From Brienomyrus brachyistius (lineage: Eukaryota; Chordata; Actinopteri; Osteoglossiformes; Mormyridae), in NCBI RefSeq assembly GCF_023856365.1, contig NC_064542.1:15538863-15602862 (forward strand): 64,000 nucleotides of DNA. Direction: 5' to 3'. A program made the position numbers and the translations under genes. The number at the start of each line of letters is the position of its first letter. Within the stretch, counting starts at the first letter, position 1. Positions 1 to 12,315 of this stretch are shown here, piece by piece. Under the pieces are notes generated by a model. The model searched no databases, had not been told where the DNA came from, and saw nothing but the letters and a program-made list of their open reading frames with translations.

Positions 1-284
1 ATAATTAGGAAAGCTGCTTCTGTAGCCATACCCGTTACTTCCAAACGAATTAAATGGTTTTCGTAGTGATACGTATCAGTATTTTAGCAAGGTGCTGGGA
101 TGCAATATGTCGTGTGACCACCAGATGTCGGCAGATGCCGACACATTAATAACAAGCCATTAAAATCCACCTGTAGATGTCAACTTTCCTGAAGATGGCG
201 GTAGATTCCTTCTTGCGTGATACCCAAATCGTTCTTACTAGAAAAAAATGATGTGTCTTCCCCAAGCTTTGGGTTTGGCATGAG

Positions 285-665
285 CGCGGGATTCAGAAGC
301 CGCTGGCTCGGGTGCCGCTCGGTGCCTCTGACGTAGGCCGCCAGAAGATGGAATCGGGCAGCGAGGTTGGAACGAGCGCAGTGCCTTGACGGCGCCTATC
401 GGCAAGCAGCGAGCCGTCAGCGGTGTCTCTCACCGGGCGAAAAGGAGCATCAACTGCAGGCGGACTGTGACAGAGCAGCATTGCACCTCCATTGCAATCC
501 GGCTTTAGCAGAATCCTCGACAGGCGCTGCCACTGCAAGAATATTGCTGTAATCGGCTTCTTCTACAGAACAGCCTATGCTTCAGTTACTAATCCAGGTC
601 TCCTCACCTTGCCTGTCTCCGCCACTGCACCCGACACCGGGAAAGCTCACGGGCGCGTATTCCAG
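285..665 (+). promoter_or_regulatory. ablim3: CpG-rich promoter / 5'UTR candidate of ablim3
   Basis: CpG dinucleotides are dense here, especially about 285-450, in contrast to the AT-rich flanks. The block lies 200-600 bp upstream of the ATG exon, where a promoter CpG island and 5'UTR would be expected. No TATA box or start site can be fixed by eye. Short ORFs in the block share no recognisable protein and are probably chance. The transcription start and any upstream non-coding exon are undetermined. Confidence 0.5.
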
Positions 666-872
666 TTTAGAAAGGAAGAATTAATATATATCGCTGCTTT
701 AAATATTTATCTCATCCGGTGTTTTCACCGGACATTCTAATAGCTTCTTTATCTGACTCCCCTGGAGAAGAACAAGAGGATATTTGACGTGCATTTGAAA
801 CAATTTATTGTGGGATTTCGAGGATCATATTTTCCCTGGACACGTTTTTTCGAATGAGAATTTTTCTGCACC

Positions 873-885
873 ATGAGCACTAGTG
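873..885 (+). CDS. ablim3: ablim3 coding exon 1 (start codon, residues 1-4)
   Basis: ATG at 873 in the context CACCATGA is followed by three codons and one extra base, then a consensus donor GTAAGT at 886. The peptide MSTS joins across an 18-kb intron to VPYQQ, matching the ABLIM3 N-terminus (MNTSIPYQQ in mammals). The split codon is G|TA. The 5'UTR upstream probably belongs to the same exon, but its start is not visible. A 13-nt coding stretch would be missed by most gene finders. The phase match, the donor and the protein similarity together make the call good. Confidence 0.82.
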
Positions 886-3800
886 GTAAGTGAATAGCTT
901 TTTTTTTCTGGTCGAAACCACCCTGCTGTTTTATAAGAAAAGCAACTGAAGTATATAGGGGAAAAGCAATAGTGTTAAAAGGTAATACCTTAAAATGACA
1001 GTAATGTCGTGAAGGTACTCTGGCATACTCACTTTCCCACCTAGAATACCGTGTATAGGTATCCTTCACTAGGTTACCTATGAAATCATACACATATTTT
1101 AATGAACGGCATTTTATAATGTATGTTATCCTATATTTCCATGCATTTTTCCATGCACGAAAATTCCCGCGATTCACTATGCTATTTTCATTTTATTGGA
1201 TGTTATATCCATCTTGAACCTAACACTTATTTAAGGATTTTTTGTTAATTGACGATCGCGAGCTCTGCATCGGAATGTTTGGTACCCTCGCGTGTCTGGC
1301 GCGCGGCTTGTGCGCGCAGCGAAGTTTAATCTTTCGAAAATCAGCACCCTGTGTGAATGACTACGACCGAGTAGGTAATAAATGAAATATGTATCTACTA
1401 CTGGAACTCCTTCCCATCTTTCCCACCCTGTCATCGTGGACTGTTCTGCAGATTTGTACTTAGGCTAAGCTCCCTCCACGAGGTAGGCTGAGCCCCGTGT
1501 CATGGTGCATTTCAAAACCTTACAACTTGAACTTTTATGCAGCTGCACACGCAGACTGTGGCTGAGGATTTTGTTGTTTTTGTGAAGAATTTTTATTTGT
1601 AATGCTGCTGTCTTTGAAGAAAAGTTTTTTGGAAGCAGCATACCATTGCATTTTATCTCACTTTTTGAAATTCCCTAGGTGACCGACTTGCAGCTGCTGC
1701 AGAGTTATCAGATGGGAGCTGGTGGCCTGGGGTGTCAGACCAGTCATATATCATACAGCATTTAGTCACTCGTTCCCCCACCCTAGTGTTTTGACAATGA
1801 ATAATCCGTTTCCTGTTAGTTTGTATGTTGGAAAGATTGCTGCTGTCAGGACTGTATGGCTGGGTACTGGTCAGGGACTGCTGTCAATGACGATGTTGTT
1901 TGTGTGTGGAAGACAGCACTCCTGAAATCTTTGTCTTGTCAGAAAGGCCTCCACAGAAGTAGGACCCCTGCTGACCCCAGCGGCATGGAAGACAACCACA
2001 TTCCCAAAGCTTGATGGACCTGTTTAAGTTTCCCAGTGCAAATATAATGAGTTTGCCATGTGACTGTGAAATCTCTCCAATCTGAGTGTCTGACCTAGGG
2101 AGCACACACGCCTGTTTGTGAGGGCAGGAGGTGTGCTATCACTGGGTGGCTTACGGCAGGCGAGGCCTGCATAGGGCCCACTGTTACCTGCAAGCTTGTC
2201 ATCCTCGCATTACGGCACGTGACTGTGCTACATTCTGCATTCTTGTCAAAAGTACCGGCTGTGTTATGTGTGGCATGTCCAGAACCCTTCAGCTGTTCAG
2301 AATGGACGGTGGTTTAAGTTTCCTTCAAGCCATCTCCCACAGCTCAGTGTGAAACGAATGTGGAGTCATTTCTCATTAGCATGACAGAAAATGGTTGTCA
2401 AACAGGAGGTGGGGATTAGGCCAAAACAAAGATGGTAAAATGTCCAAAATGGCACACATGCAGGCTAGATGTTAATTGCACTTTGATTCTTCCATGGTGA
2501 ACTTCATACTCTCGTTATTCATTCATTGACCCCTTTTCTCCTTGTCAGTGAGATATAGCCACCAACTTGGAATTTTATCGTTGTCCTCCAGGCTCTGCAA
2601 ACTGTAAGTTATAGTACTAACAAGGCATTGGGTTACAAGCAGCGACATAAAGTCGAGGGGTTATTGGGAGACCAGACGACTTAATAAAAGTGGAATGCAG
2701 TAAATGAAAAAAGAATGATTGGTGTCTTTGCGGCTAATTAAGGTTAAAAGGTCTTTCGTGCAAATGAAAAGGATAAAATTGGCTGGCAGCGATGAGGATT
2801 TGACCCAACATGATCACTCTTAAGATGGATTTCTCATTAAAAAGCCATTCTCAGATGCCATTTATTCAGTATGTTTGTTAAACATGAGATCTCCCAAGTC
2901 ATCTGCCAGGGGTAATAATGAGCAAAAAAATTGCGAACTTTAACAGTAAAAGAAGAGAGTAGTTCAAGTTTGCTGAGAACACAGACTGTGGTTGGAGACC
3001 ACGATCACGTACTGTGTCAGAGTATGTCAGAGTTTGTCATAGTTTGTCGGAACTGTATGGTGTGACACGTAGTGTATGAGGGTGAAGTAATTACTGTCGT
3101 GTTGCATATTTTTGGCACTGCTTCACTGTCAACTTTATTTCTTCACAGTTGCATTTAGCATAGTAACATTTCAGATTTTCTGGGGGGTTTCCCTTGTCCC
3201 TGCACTGTCATCGGAGTATAAGTGGCATCGTGGAAATGCCGGGGATGGTTTTGGCAAGCTGTGGGATTCTACACTCCCCTGTCTGCCAGTGGGACATGCG
3301 GCGACCTGGCCAGAGTGCTCTTGGCTCAGATCCGTTCATACTGGTTAATCGCACCAGGAAACAAGCAGCAGTCAAATGGAATCCTGGTGAAGTAAAGCAT
3401 TTTGCCTGTGCGATATGCGATGTGTGCAGCCTTCGTCTGTCACGGTGCCATCAGAACCCGTGCAGTGGTTGCGACGGACAGATGGTAGGTGATGTGTCGA
3501 CGCAACCATGTTGCCACGCAGCATTCGACTCTCTGGCCATGATAACGAGACACTTACTGCCGCTAAGTGACTTCACACGCAGGCAGGGGATCATATTGCT
3601 CCAGGAGCAGAATTACCCACGTAGTAACAGTGCCATGAGGAAGTGTTTTGCCCTCGAATTATTCACAAGCCCAAAAACGGTCAAATTCAGCAGCATCAGG
3701 CAGACCAATATTCAGTCACTATGATGCATTTCAGCCCAAAAGCTGCAAAGCACCCTCTCCCTTAAATGTTGTTATTGCACCCTAAAATATTACTTTACAA

Positions 3801-4100
3801 GGGACCCTAGCTAATGGAGACTCTGCTTGAAACACTTGCATGCAGGGGCGTCACCTTTTGCTGTCACCTCCCAGGAGACAGCCAGTTCTCCTTGAGAGGT
3901 GAACCCAGGAATCAGCACAGCAGCTGGAAGCCATGAGGTCAGTGAGGCAGTTATCTGAGTAATTTAGTTTTTACACTACATTGGACATAATGGCCAGGCA
4001 ACTGAAGAGAAGCTTGAGATGGCCGATTACACTTTGATTGGTCTGCTTCTCTTCATTTATTCTTCTAATTTTCCGCTGGACTGAAGGAACACCAGACTAG
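886..4100. other. intron 1, first part: no gene seen
   Basis: Mostly AT-rich unique sequence. A second small CpG-dense patch lies at about 1250-1345, containing GCGCGC and TCGCGA-type words; it could be an alternative promoter or a chance cluster. ORFs of up to 176 codons (3194-3724) show no recognisable domain and have no convincing splice borders. Confidence 0.5.
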
Positions 4101-4158
4101 TCTCTCTCTCTCTCTCTCTCTCTCTCACTCACTCTCTCTCTCACACACACACACATTT
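4101..4158. repeat. (TC)n-(AC)n compound microsatellite
   Basis: An uninterrupted TC run is followed by TCAC and AC repeats. Confidence 0.95.
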
Positions 4159-5340
4159 GCTCTTCCTCTGTGGTGCACTAGACTCCTGAGTTTTACGATA
4201 ATAGTGAGCTTTAGTAGAAGTGTTTGGAGGGCCCAGACTCTGCCTGAAGATCCCCCACATGCAGTCCCATGCCGGAAAAAGTAATACATTTAATTTCATG
4301 CTGCATGTGTGGCGGACCATAAGTCCATTAGATGTAGTGACCTGTCTGTAGGGATCCTTCAAGGAGAGCTCAAGGTCATGGAGCACAGCATCACTGTCCC
4401 TGTGGACACCTTCCACTGAGTGTGGCTTTGTCTGAGGGGAAAAGCTGGGAGCAGTCGCACAGTGGAACCCAGTGATGTAACACTGCATTACACCGTCGGC
4501 TGAGGAAGGCACTCCTGCGCACAGTGGCATTGACCCACTTGACCCCTCTGGTCTCTTCTAGGGTTGAGGGGGTTTCATCATTCACCCTCTTGGCTAGATG
4601 GCTTACTATCTGCTATTCTTTGGGGAACTTCTCAGTCTGACTGGTCAGGAAGCAGGTGGAGTGAAGTGGCATGATGTCATCGGGATGGGGTTTGTTTGTC
4701 ATGCGCCTGCGTCTGCGTGCTCCATGAAGTGCAGTGGTTTGATTCAGGTTGGAGATAACATTAGCTATAACTGGGCCACAGCGTATGTAGCTGCTTTTAG
4801 CTTATGTTAGCATTTTTTAATTGAAAACAGGGAAGTGAATTACAGTGACCTGATTTACATTTGCTATGGCACCACAACTAGTCCTCTACAAAATTTATGG
4901 TGCTCACAGTAGCCATCATAAGGATGTGCACCAGTCTGATGTGTCAACCAAGCATTTCCTGGAGATTCTGGTTAACGTCATGCAACTCTCTTGGGTAAAC
5001 AGTCCATCCAGCAGGGAAACACTGTGTCCCTAAGCTGCAGCTGGTCCTTGACGCATTGCTCTTTCACTCGTCGTCTTCAGGGAGTGATCCCTCGTGGGTA
5101 TCATACATCATACTGGCCATGCACCATTAGGCTGCGCCTAGCAGGATAACATTGACTCAAATGCTAATGAGGAGGATAGAGAGTCAGCTGTTTTTTTGAG
5201 CGAGAGATCCTAGGTTCTGGGAAAAGGGCACGTGCAGGAAGATGTGGGACATTGAGGAAGCGAGATCTGACAAAGGAGTGTGGAGTAAGGAGTTTGCCGC
5301 AGATGGAAGGAAGCGAGGGGGAGATAAGAGGAGAGAGCCA
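4159..5340. other. intron 1: unique sequence, nothing recognised
   Basis: No ORF with recognisable similarity, no RNA gene and no repeat array is seen. Confidence 0.5.
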
Positions 5341-5403
5341 GGTGAGGGGGGTGGGGCAGTGCAGAGGGGGGGCGGGGCAGTGCAGAGGGGTGGGCGGGCC
5401 CAA
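5341..5403. repeat. G-rich short tandem repeat, about 20-bp unit
   Basis: GGGGCAGTGCAGAGGGG recurs with interspersed GGGCGGGGC, an Sp1-type GC box. It has G-quadruplex potential on the + strand. Confidence 0.7.
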
Positions 5404-5479
5404 GGGTGCATGGATTCACCCTCTTGGTAACAAACAGGGAGGGAGCCACAGGGGCCAGGAATTAAGGCCTGGAAACCAC

Positions 5480-5690
5480 ATCTCACTCAGTGGAAGTGGG
5501 CACAGGGTTGCCAGTAGTGCCCTCCCATGGTACCTCACCCAGAGGACGTGGGCATGGAGTGGCTGGCAATGAGCTCCCACGGTATGCTCTCACAGTACCT
5601 CATCTAGGGAATATGGGCACAGAGTGGCCGGAGGTGCACTCCCACGTTATTCTCCCATGGTACCTCACCTAGGGGATGTGGGTAAAGAGC
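5480..5690. repeat. diverged minisatellite, about 60-75 bp unit, 3 copies
   Basis: The shared core CATGGTACCTCACC and variants is followed by GGGCA(C/T)(A/G)GAGTGGC. Copies differ by small indels. Confidence 0.7.
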
Positions 5691-5824
5691 ACTTACATGT
5701 TGGCTGCTAGGTAAACAGGAGAGGTCAGGAGAAATTAAAACAACATGCGTGAATATTTCATGGCATACAGTATTTCACTAAATTAGTCTCTCTGCACTTT
5801 AACGCCTTGTCAGTCAAAGCACAA

Positions 5825-6010
5825 CTTAAATATAAAGTCTCACATGCCCAGGGCTGTGGGTCTGATTCCTGTGTCCAAGTTTACATGCTCTTTCTGTGTC
5901 TGTGTGAGTTTTCTTTGGCAGTCTAAAAGTATGTGTCTCAGTGTGTCTCTAAATTGCTGTCAGTGTAGGATTGTACAAACTGTGTGAAGACTGACGTCTT
6001 ATCCAGGGTG
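5825..6010 (+). mobile_element. retroposon (SINE/LINE 3' region) fragment
   Basis: The layout is that of a widespread fish retroposon: a 'gggtctgattcctgtgtcc' block, then 'catgctctttctgtgtctg', then 'tctctaaattgctgtcag', then 'cttatccagggtgtccctc'. The same order is seen in the copy at 44585-44880. The 3' end passes without a break into the minisatellite at 6000-6440. The family name cannot be fixed without a Repbase or Dfam search. Confidence 0.6.
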
Positions 6011-6440
6011 TCCCTCGCCTCGTGTCCTGTTAGGGACTAGTGTCCCATTCAGGGTATCTGTTACCTCATGTCCTGTGAGGGACTGGCATACCATCCAGGG
6101 TGTCCCTCGCCTTGTGCCCTGTTAGGGACTAGTGTCCCATTCAGGGTATCTGTTACCATCCAGGGTGTCTCTCGCCTTTTGCCCTGCGAGAGACTAGCAT
6201 CTCATTCACGGTGTACCTCACCTTGTGCCCTATCAGGGACTGGCATTATATTCAGGGTATCTGTTATCTCATGTCCTGTGAGGGACTGGCATACCATCCA
6301 GGGTGTCCCTTGCCTCGTGTCCTGTGAGGGACTGGCGCCTTATCTATGGTGTCCCTCGCCTTGTGCCCTGTGTGAGATTAGTGTCTCATCACCCTGTGCC
6401 CTGTCAGGGACTGGAGTCCCATCTCGGGTGTCCCTCACCA
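6000..6440 (+). repeat. minisatellite derived from a retroposon tail, about 40-45 bp unit, about 10 copies
   Basis: The repeated core ATCCAGGGTGTCCCTCGCC is followed by (T/C)(G/T)TG(T/C)CCTGTGAGGGACTGGC. This unit is the tail segment of the element at 5825-6010, repeated in the same orientation with about 10-20% divergence. Confidence 0.85.
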
Positions 6441-7694
6441 TGTACATAAGTGCTTACTGTTGGAGGATGGCCTTACTGCACCTGTTACACCACTTTATGT
6501 TTGCTGTAGGATGGAAGAGATTATTGTTAAACCAGGTTCTTATTCCTATATTTACATACACTAATGCGTTTACACATTAAGGGGTTTACAATGCTTTGCA
6601 AGCAAATTGCTGTACACTGTATGGGAAATCACTGGGCTACAGCCTGTCTGCTAAGAAGCATAGATATCAGAATTGCCTGTGCTTTGGGGGCTGTTCGGGC
6701 TGGCATAAGAGCGCCTGTACTGCCTTTGACCATGTCCATGTGGGGGGTCTGGCTCTGGAGAAAGGGGACCATGTTCCCGCAGAAAGGACCTCTGTTCTCC
6801 TATAAGTACTGACCGAGGTCACAGTCCTGCTCATTCGTATCTTCCTCGACCCCGGCTCCATTACAGGGCCGTCCTCCTGGGATGTCATTGTTTTTATTAT
6901 TTTCTACTCCCCCCAACCTTTTGACTCGGCCCTGGTGCCACAGGCCTCAGAGAACAAGGTGAATCTTCCATAAGCCAACCAAAAACTGCAGGTTATTCTT
7001 TCCATGACAGGTTATTCTGAGGTTACCAGTCAGAGCCAAAAATGGTTGTAACATTTCTGTTAATATTGAAGTAGGTTTCCAGACGTGATTGTGTTAGAAA
7101 CGAGATATGCGAGGTGGGAAGGATTTGGGGCAGCTTCTCTCTGTGCTTAGTGGTGTGGTATGAAACCGTCAAGCCTCTGCATCTCTTACGTGTGTCTTCA
7201 TGGCTGACGTGTCTGATTTTTAATGTCAGGCTGGACACATGGGAAAGCTTCCCAGCAGTCCTGCGGCCTCACAAAAGTCACCGAGATGTTTTCCATGATG
7301 CTTATCAGCTCCGTGGTCCACAGTCCCACAAATGAATGATTGGCTTGAACCTGTAATGTTCAGGGAAGGTTCCTATTCCTCTGAAGATGCTTTTTTCTGT
7401 GTTTTTACCCTGTCTCCTTGTGCTTAGGGATGGATTATGGCTCCTCTCATGTCTGTACAGGCTACAGTCAATAAACATTTAGACAAGTGGTATTTATAAA
7501 TATAGGTTTCTAGTCCATGTGTTTTTTTTTTTCTGCGACCGAATAACTCTGGAAAAGAGAACTTTTAACAAATTATTTTGATATTATGTGTCATTGTATT
7601 TTGTTACTTTACACTATGTCCCAATACTGAGACAATCTGACAGAAAGACATGTTTTGTCCATGAAGAATTTTTGCATCCTACAGAAGGAGTGAA
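6441..7694. other. intron 1: unique sequence, nothing recognised
   Basis: Unique, moderately AT-rich DNA. An AT-rich stretch at 7470-7505 includes ATTTATAAATATAG. No gene is supported. Confidence 0.5.
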
Positions 7695-7945
7695 CCGTGA
7701 TCATTGTTGTGTCTGTGTGGGAACGATGACTGCCACTTATCACTGAATAAGTTATCACTTATTAATAAATGGGACCGTCTCCAGGAGTGGGCCATGATTG
7801 TTGCCCATGTGTGTCTGGGAAAAATGACCGCCACTTATCATTGAATACCACTGGACACCTTCCGGGAGCGGGCCATGAACGTTGCCCGCATGTGTGCAGG
7901 AAAGATGACAGGCACAATACCATTGGACAGCTTCCAGAAAAGCAC
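7695..7945. repeat. diverged minisatellite, about 80-85 bp unit, 3 copies
   Basis: ATGACNGCCACTTATCA and GGGCCATGA(A/T)(C/T)GTTGCCC recur three times, with 15-25% divergence. Confidence 0.75.
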
Positions 7946-9780
7946 CATTTGTTTTGTTTTCCCAAGCAGCCCCCAGGGACATGACAGTGCAGCAGAACCG
8001 GACCCGTCGTCTCCGGGAAAAGGTCAGCTTATTATATCTCCTGGGGTGTTTCCTCATCTGCTGCGTTGGTGTGTGGATTCACGGGGGGGGGAGGGGGGCA
8101 TCCCCAGCAGATCCCCAGCCAACCCCCAAAGGGGGGGTCACTGTGACTCTCCCGGGCCGGTGGTGACGTTCTCCTACATTTCTCCATCAGACCTGAGGGT
8201 ACCTCCCCCAGAGCACTCAGTGTCGTTCGCTTTCAATGAAAGCTAATCCCTGGTAGCTTATCACACCCGGCCCAATACCCGTTTGCTCCTCTGCTTTTCT
8301 GGGTCCCGTGGAATCATGGGAATCCACCCAAACAGCCTCTTAGCAATGAATCTACCGGTTTCCGGTAGGGTGGAGACTGACGTGAATCACTTTTGAGAAA
8401 TAGTGTTATTTCACTGAATTTGTTACCACATTAGCTACGATGTGGCATTGTGGAGGATCATTCTGCAGAGGCTGGACATGAGTGGCCTGTGGCGTGAGTG
8501 CCCCCTCTGTCCTTCCTGCACGTGGCCAGAAGAAGGTGCTCTGGCAGGATGGAGGAAGAGCTGGGTCCTGCTCTCATCTGTGTGATGGCAGGAGTGCATG
8601 ACCCTCTGATCTAAAAACTCCCGGAGCTATACTGTGTAATGAAGATAAGACAAACGGCGGGCTGCTGGCGTGACTGCTAGAGCATGAACACTCAGACAAG
8701 CTCTGAATGGCAGACGTCTTCATCATCCTGGCACTTTGTAAGTAGGTTAAAAGACTACTAAGTGCATTTCTGAGTTTCCGTCTGCTTGGGAGCAGCGGGC
8801 AGAGGTGGCTCAGCCTGTTAAAATGACATTTTTGCCTGGTGACCTTCCAAGTCAGGACAGACTGTGTGTTTTCCTCCCTTCCACCTAAATAAGCGGTACC
8901 TGGGTGCCAGCCCGCCGGCCCCACAGGGGTGGGACTTGACCCATGGGGTACCTCCATGCCACCGCTATCGAGGGGCATTATTTCCTGATGGACTCCTGCC
9001 ACTCAGGAATATGCCCCTGCTTCCCAACAAACCCACAGAATGTTGTTTTTATATCAGATTTTCTTTGTACGACACCCTCAGTTCGAGGTCATCATCCAAC
9101 CTAAATTTAACTCAAGGAAAATCAAAGAAATCTAAAAATTATAGCATCCTGGAAGGCTGGTGAGAGAACCCTGTGCTTCTGCCACGATTCCAGAGGAAAG
9201 AGAGTCCTCTTTGTTGGGATGGGTGTCACTGAGGATGAGGGGCTCCTGCGTGTGACGGCTGAAGGCTAACCCCTGCATGAGCCTGAACATAAACACCACC
9301 GCCCACACATCCCCATCAAACCAGGATATACAGCTACTTGGAGCTCAGAGAAATGCAGGCAAGTGCAGCGTTTGCGTGTGATTAATGGCTGTGATTGACG
9401 GCTGGTAACAACAAGAATGTCATATGGCACAAAAAAAGGCTGGGGAAGGACGTGGGTGTCATTTAAAGCCACAAATGATCCCCTGTCAGTCAGCTGTGTA
9501 TAGCCTGCAAAGACAGGAGAGTGAAGCTAAATCATTTTTAGGTTTTTCTGGTTTGGCACCTTAGAAGATCCTAGGTGGGCTTTGTTATTGCTGTCAGCCG
9601 GATACTAATTCAGTTTTAAATGTTATTTTTTAATGTTTTTTGTTGTTTTGGGAACAGATTTTTTTAAATTACCTTTACTTTTTTATTGGGGTATTTCATA
9701 TTTTGTCAGAGTACTGTACAGTTTTAAAAGGATGACAGCTCTTCTGGCAGGGCACAGTATTTTTTAGAGCATCTAGTATG
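7946..9780. other. intron 1: unique sequence, nothing recognised
   Basis: No array, RNA gene or recognisable coding exon. Short G runs lie at 8082-8098. Confidence 0.5.
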
Positions 9781-9819
<39 letters not shown>

Positions 9820-9820
9820 T
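9781..9820. repeat. (TC)n(AC)n microsatellite
   Basis: TC repeats run directly into AC repeats. Confidence 0.95.
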
Positions 9821-9834
9821 TGTTTGCTCCAGGA

Positions 9835-10865
9835 TGGACCAGGGACAGCTCTAGGCAGGCATGGTGAGGGACAGCACTAGGCAGGCATAATGAGGGACAG
9901 CTCTCAGCAGGCATGGTGAAGGACAGCACTAGGCAGGTATGGTGAGGGACAGCTCTCAGCAGGCAGGGTGAAGGACAGCACTAGGCAGGCAAGGTGAGGG
10001 ACAGCTCTCAGCAGGCATGGTGAAGGACAGCACTAGGCAGGCATAATGAGGGACAGCTCTCAGCAGGCATGGTGAAGGACAGCACTAGGCAGGTATGGTG
10101 AGGGACAGCACTAGGCAGGCATAATGAGGGACAGCTCTCAGCAGGCATGGTGAAAGACAGCACTAGGCAGGTATGGTGAGGGACAGCTCTCAGCAGGCAG
10201 GGTGAAGGACAGCACTAGGCAGGCAAGGTGAGGGACAGCTCTCAGCAGGCATGGTGAAGGACAGCACTAGGCAGGCATAATGAGGGACAGCTCTCAGCAG
10301 GCATGGTGAAAGACAGCACTAGGCAGGTATGGTGAGGGACAGCACTAGGCAGGCATAATGAGGGACAGCTCTCAGCAGGCATGGTGAAAGACAGCACTAG
10401 GCAGGTATGGTGAGGGACAGCTCTCAGCAGGCATGGTGAAGGACAGCACTAGGCCGGCATGGTGAGGGACAGCTCTCAGCAGGCATGGTGAAGGACAGCA
10501 CTAGGAAGGCATAATGAGGGACAGCTCTGAGCAGGCATAATGGGTGACAGCTCAGCAGGCATGGTGAAGGACAGCACTAGGCAGGCATGGTGAGGGACAG
10601 CTCTCAGCAGGCATAGTGAAGGACAGCACTAGGAAGGCATAATGAGGGACAGCTCTGAGCAGGCATAATGAGGGATAGCTCTCAGCAGGCATGGCGAAGG
10701 ACAGCACTAGGCAGGCATGGTGAGGGACAGCTCTCAGCAGGCATGGTGAAGGACAGCACTAGGAAGGCATAATGAGGGACAGCACTGAGCAGGCATAATG
10801 AGGGACAGCTCTGAGCAGGCATAATGAGGGACAGCTCTGAGCAGGCATGGTGAGGGACAGCTGAG
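9835..10865. repeat. 26-bp minisatellite, about 40 copies, partly dimeric
   Basis: The unit core is GGTGAGGGACAGCTCTCAGC. Two sub-types alternate (CAGCTCTCAGCAGGCATGG and CAGCACTAGGCAGGCATAA), giving a 52-bp higher-order period in the left and middle parts of the array. Unit length 26 is not a multiple of three, so long ORFs are absent. Confidence 0.95.
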
Positions 10866-11808
10866 TGCCCTGGATCTCACCCACTCATCAAGACTCATCC
10901 AGCAAGCCATGACATATGGGATATATACTGATGAAAACACAATTAAATCTATGTTTTATTGGTAATTGTATAACAGGGTTATTTAAGTGTCTATGTTCTC
11001 TTTACGAAATCCTCTTTGCTTATGTAGGTGCCAATGCTTGTCTGTGGATAGCCATTGAAAGAAATTTCAGGATTTCAGCTATCAGGAGAGTAACAAAACT
11101 GTCACAGAAAGATCTTAACAATCAGAGATGGCAGTCTGCAGGTGTCCCATGAAGGAGTCACAGGGACAGATTGCCTGAGCGTGGATGTCATTTCAAAATG
11201 GGAAGGTCAGCAAACAGCTCTAAAATGTGACATACAGTAGCCTTATGCGTGTTTCAGAGTAGCTGTAGATCTAAGCTGTGTGCTATATTTATGTCTCAGA
11301 CCTCCTTTCTTCCGCCCATGATAAATGATTCTTTTCAAATGTCATTTATAACCCTTGAAAATATTCCAGAATCTCAAGTTGTCTGGGATCTACACTGTCA
11401 CCTCCACCCCAGCTCTGCTTAGTGCCTCTGAGGTAAATATTGTTAGACTAGAGGCTGCAATAAATGTTCCTTTTCACAAAGTGATGAATAATAGCATTTC
11501 AGCAGCAGCCTTGATGTGTCACATTTTGCCGCCGTTTATTCTGTAGTGTCTGTTGCAGGCCGGATCAACGTAGCATAAGACAGGCAGGGAAATCTCGGGA
11601 CAAACCAGCAGGATGCAGCCTGAGAGTAGCTATTCTGAGAACGGCGATTGCTGTAAGCTGCTCTGCTGTGAGATCTGAAGCCTGTTGGCAGTTTTTTGAA
11701 ATAATAGGCTTTTCTCATTATAGGACTCCTGGACAATTGTTACATGGTTACTGATGAGATATTTTTATTTGAATCACTTTTCTTAGATTTTTGCATATCC
11801 CTTGGTGC
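10866..11808. other. intron 1: unique sequence, nothing recognised
   Basis: AT-rich unique DNA with no convincing exon or RNA gene. Confidence 0.5.
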
Positions 11809-12020
11809 CCCTGAAGCAGTGGTTCTCAAACCGGGTCCTCGGGACCCACTGCCCTGCTTGTCTTCCAGCTATCCCTGCCCTACACACTGCCGATTACCTG
11901 GATCAATCAGTCAATCAGAAGCTGAAAGACAGCTGGGACTTGTGTGTGGGGCAGGGATAGCAGGAGAACAAGCAGGGCAGTGCGGCCCGAGGACCGAGTT
12001 TGAGAACCACTGCCCTGAAG
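11809..12020. mobile_element. hAT-type MITE with 8-bp target site duplication
   Basis: The element spans 11817-12012 (196 bp). It begins CAGTGGTTCTCAAAC and ends with the inverted copy GTTTGAGAACCACTG. The terminal inverted repeats run at least 45 bp with about 4 mismatches, so the element is nearly palindromic. A perfect 8-bp duplication, CCCTGAAG, flanks it at 11809-11816 and 12013-12020. CAG...CTG ends with 8-bp duplications are the hallmark of hAT transposons. There is no transposase, so it is non-autonomous. Confidence 0.92.
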
Positions 12021-12129
12021 TGACTGGGATCAGGGCCTGGACAAAGACCCTCCGGTGATAAGATTACTATGCTGGTCTCAGGACTGGTGGGCGTGCACCC
12101 ACAGGCGCACGTTCCTAAGCTGCGATCCG

Positions 12130-12315
12130 TTTCCGTCCTTCGGCCTGAGGTATGGGAGCCAATAGGAATAGAGACTGCTATATGGAAGATGCGCAGGCCT
12201 GAGGTTAACTGTCTAGGTGCATGCGCTGAGTAGCTAACAGGAGTGGAGACCCTCAGTGCTGCTACACGGAAGATGCCCGGGCCCAAGGTTAACTGGCTAA
12301 ATGTGTGCACTGCCG
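12130..12315. repeat. diverged two-copy direct repeat, about 80-90 bp
   Basis: GGAAGATGC..GG(C)C(C/T)..GAGGTTAACTG(T/G)CTA occurs twice, with AATAGGAATAGAGAC / AACAGGAGTGGAGAC preceding each copy. Confidence 0.65.
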
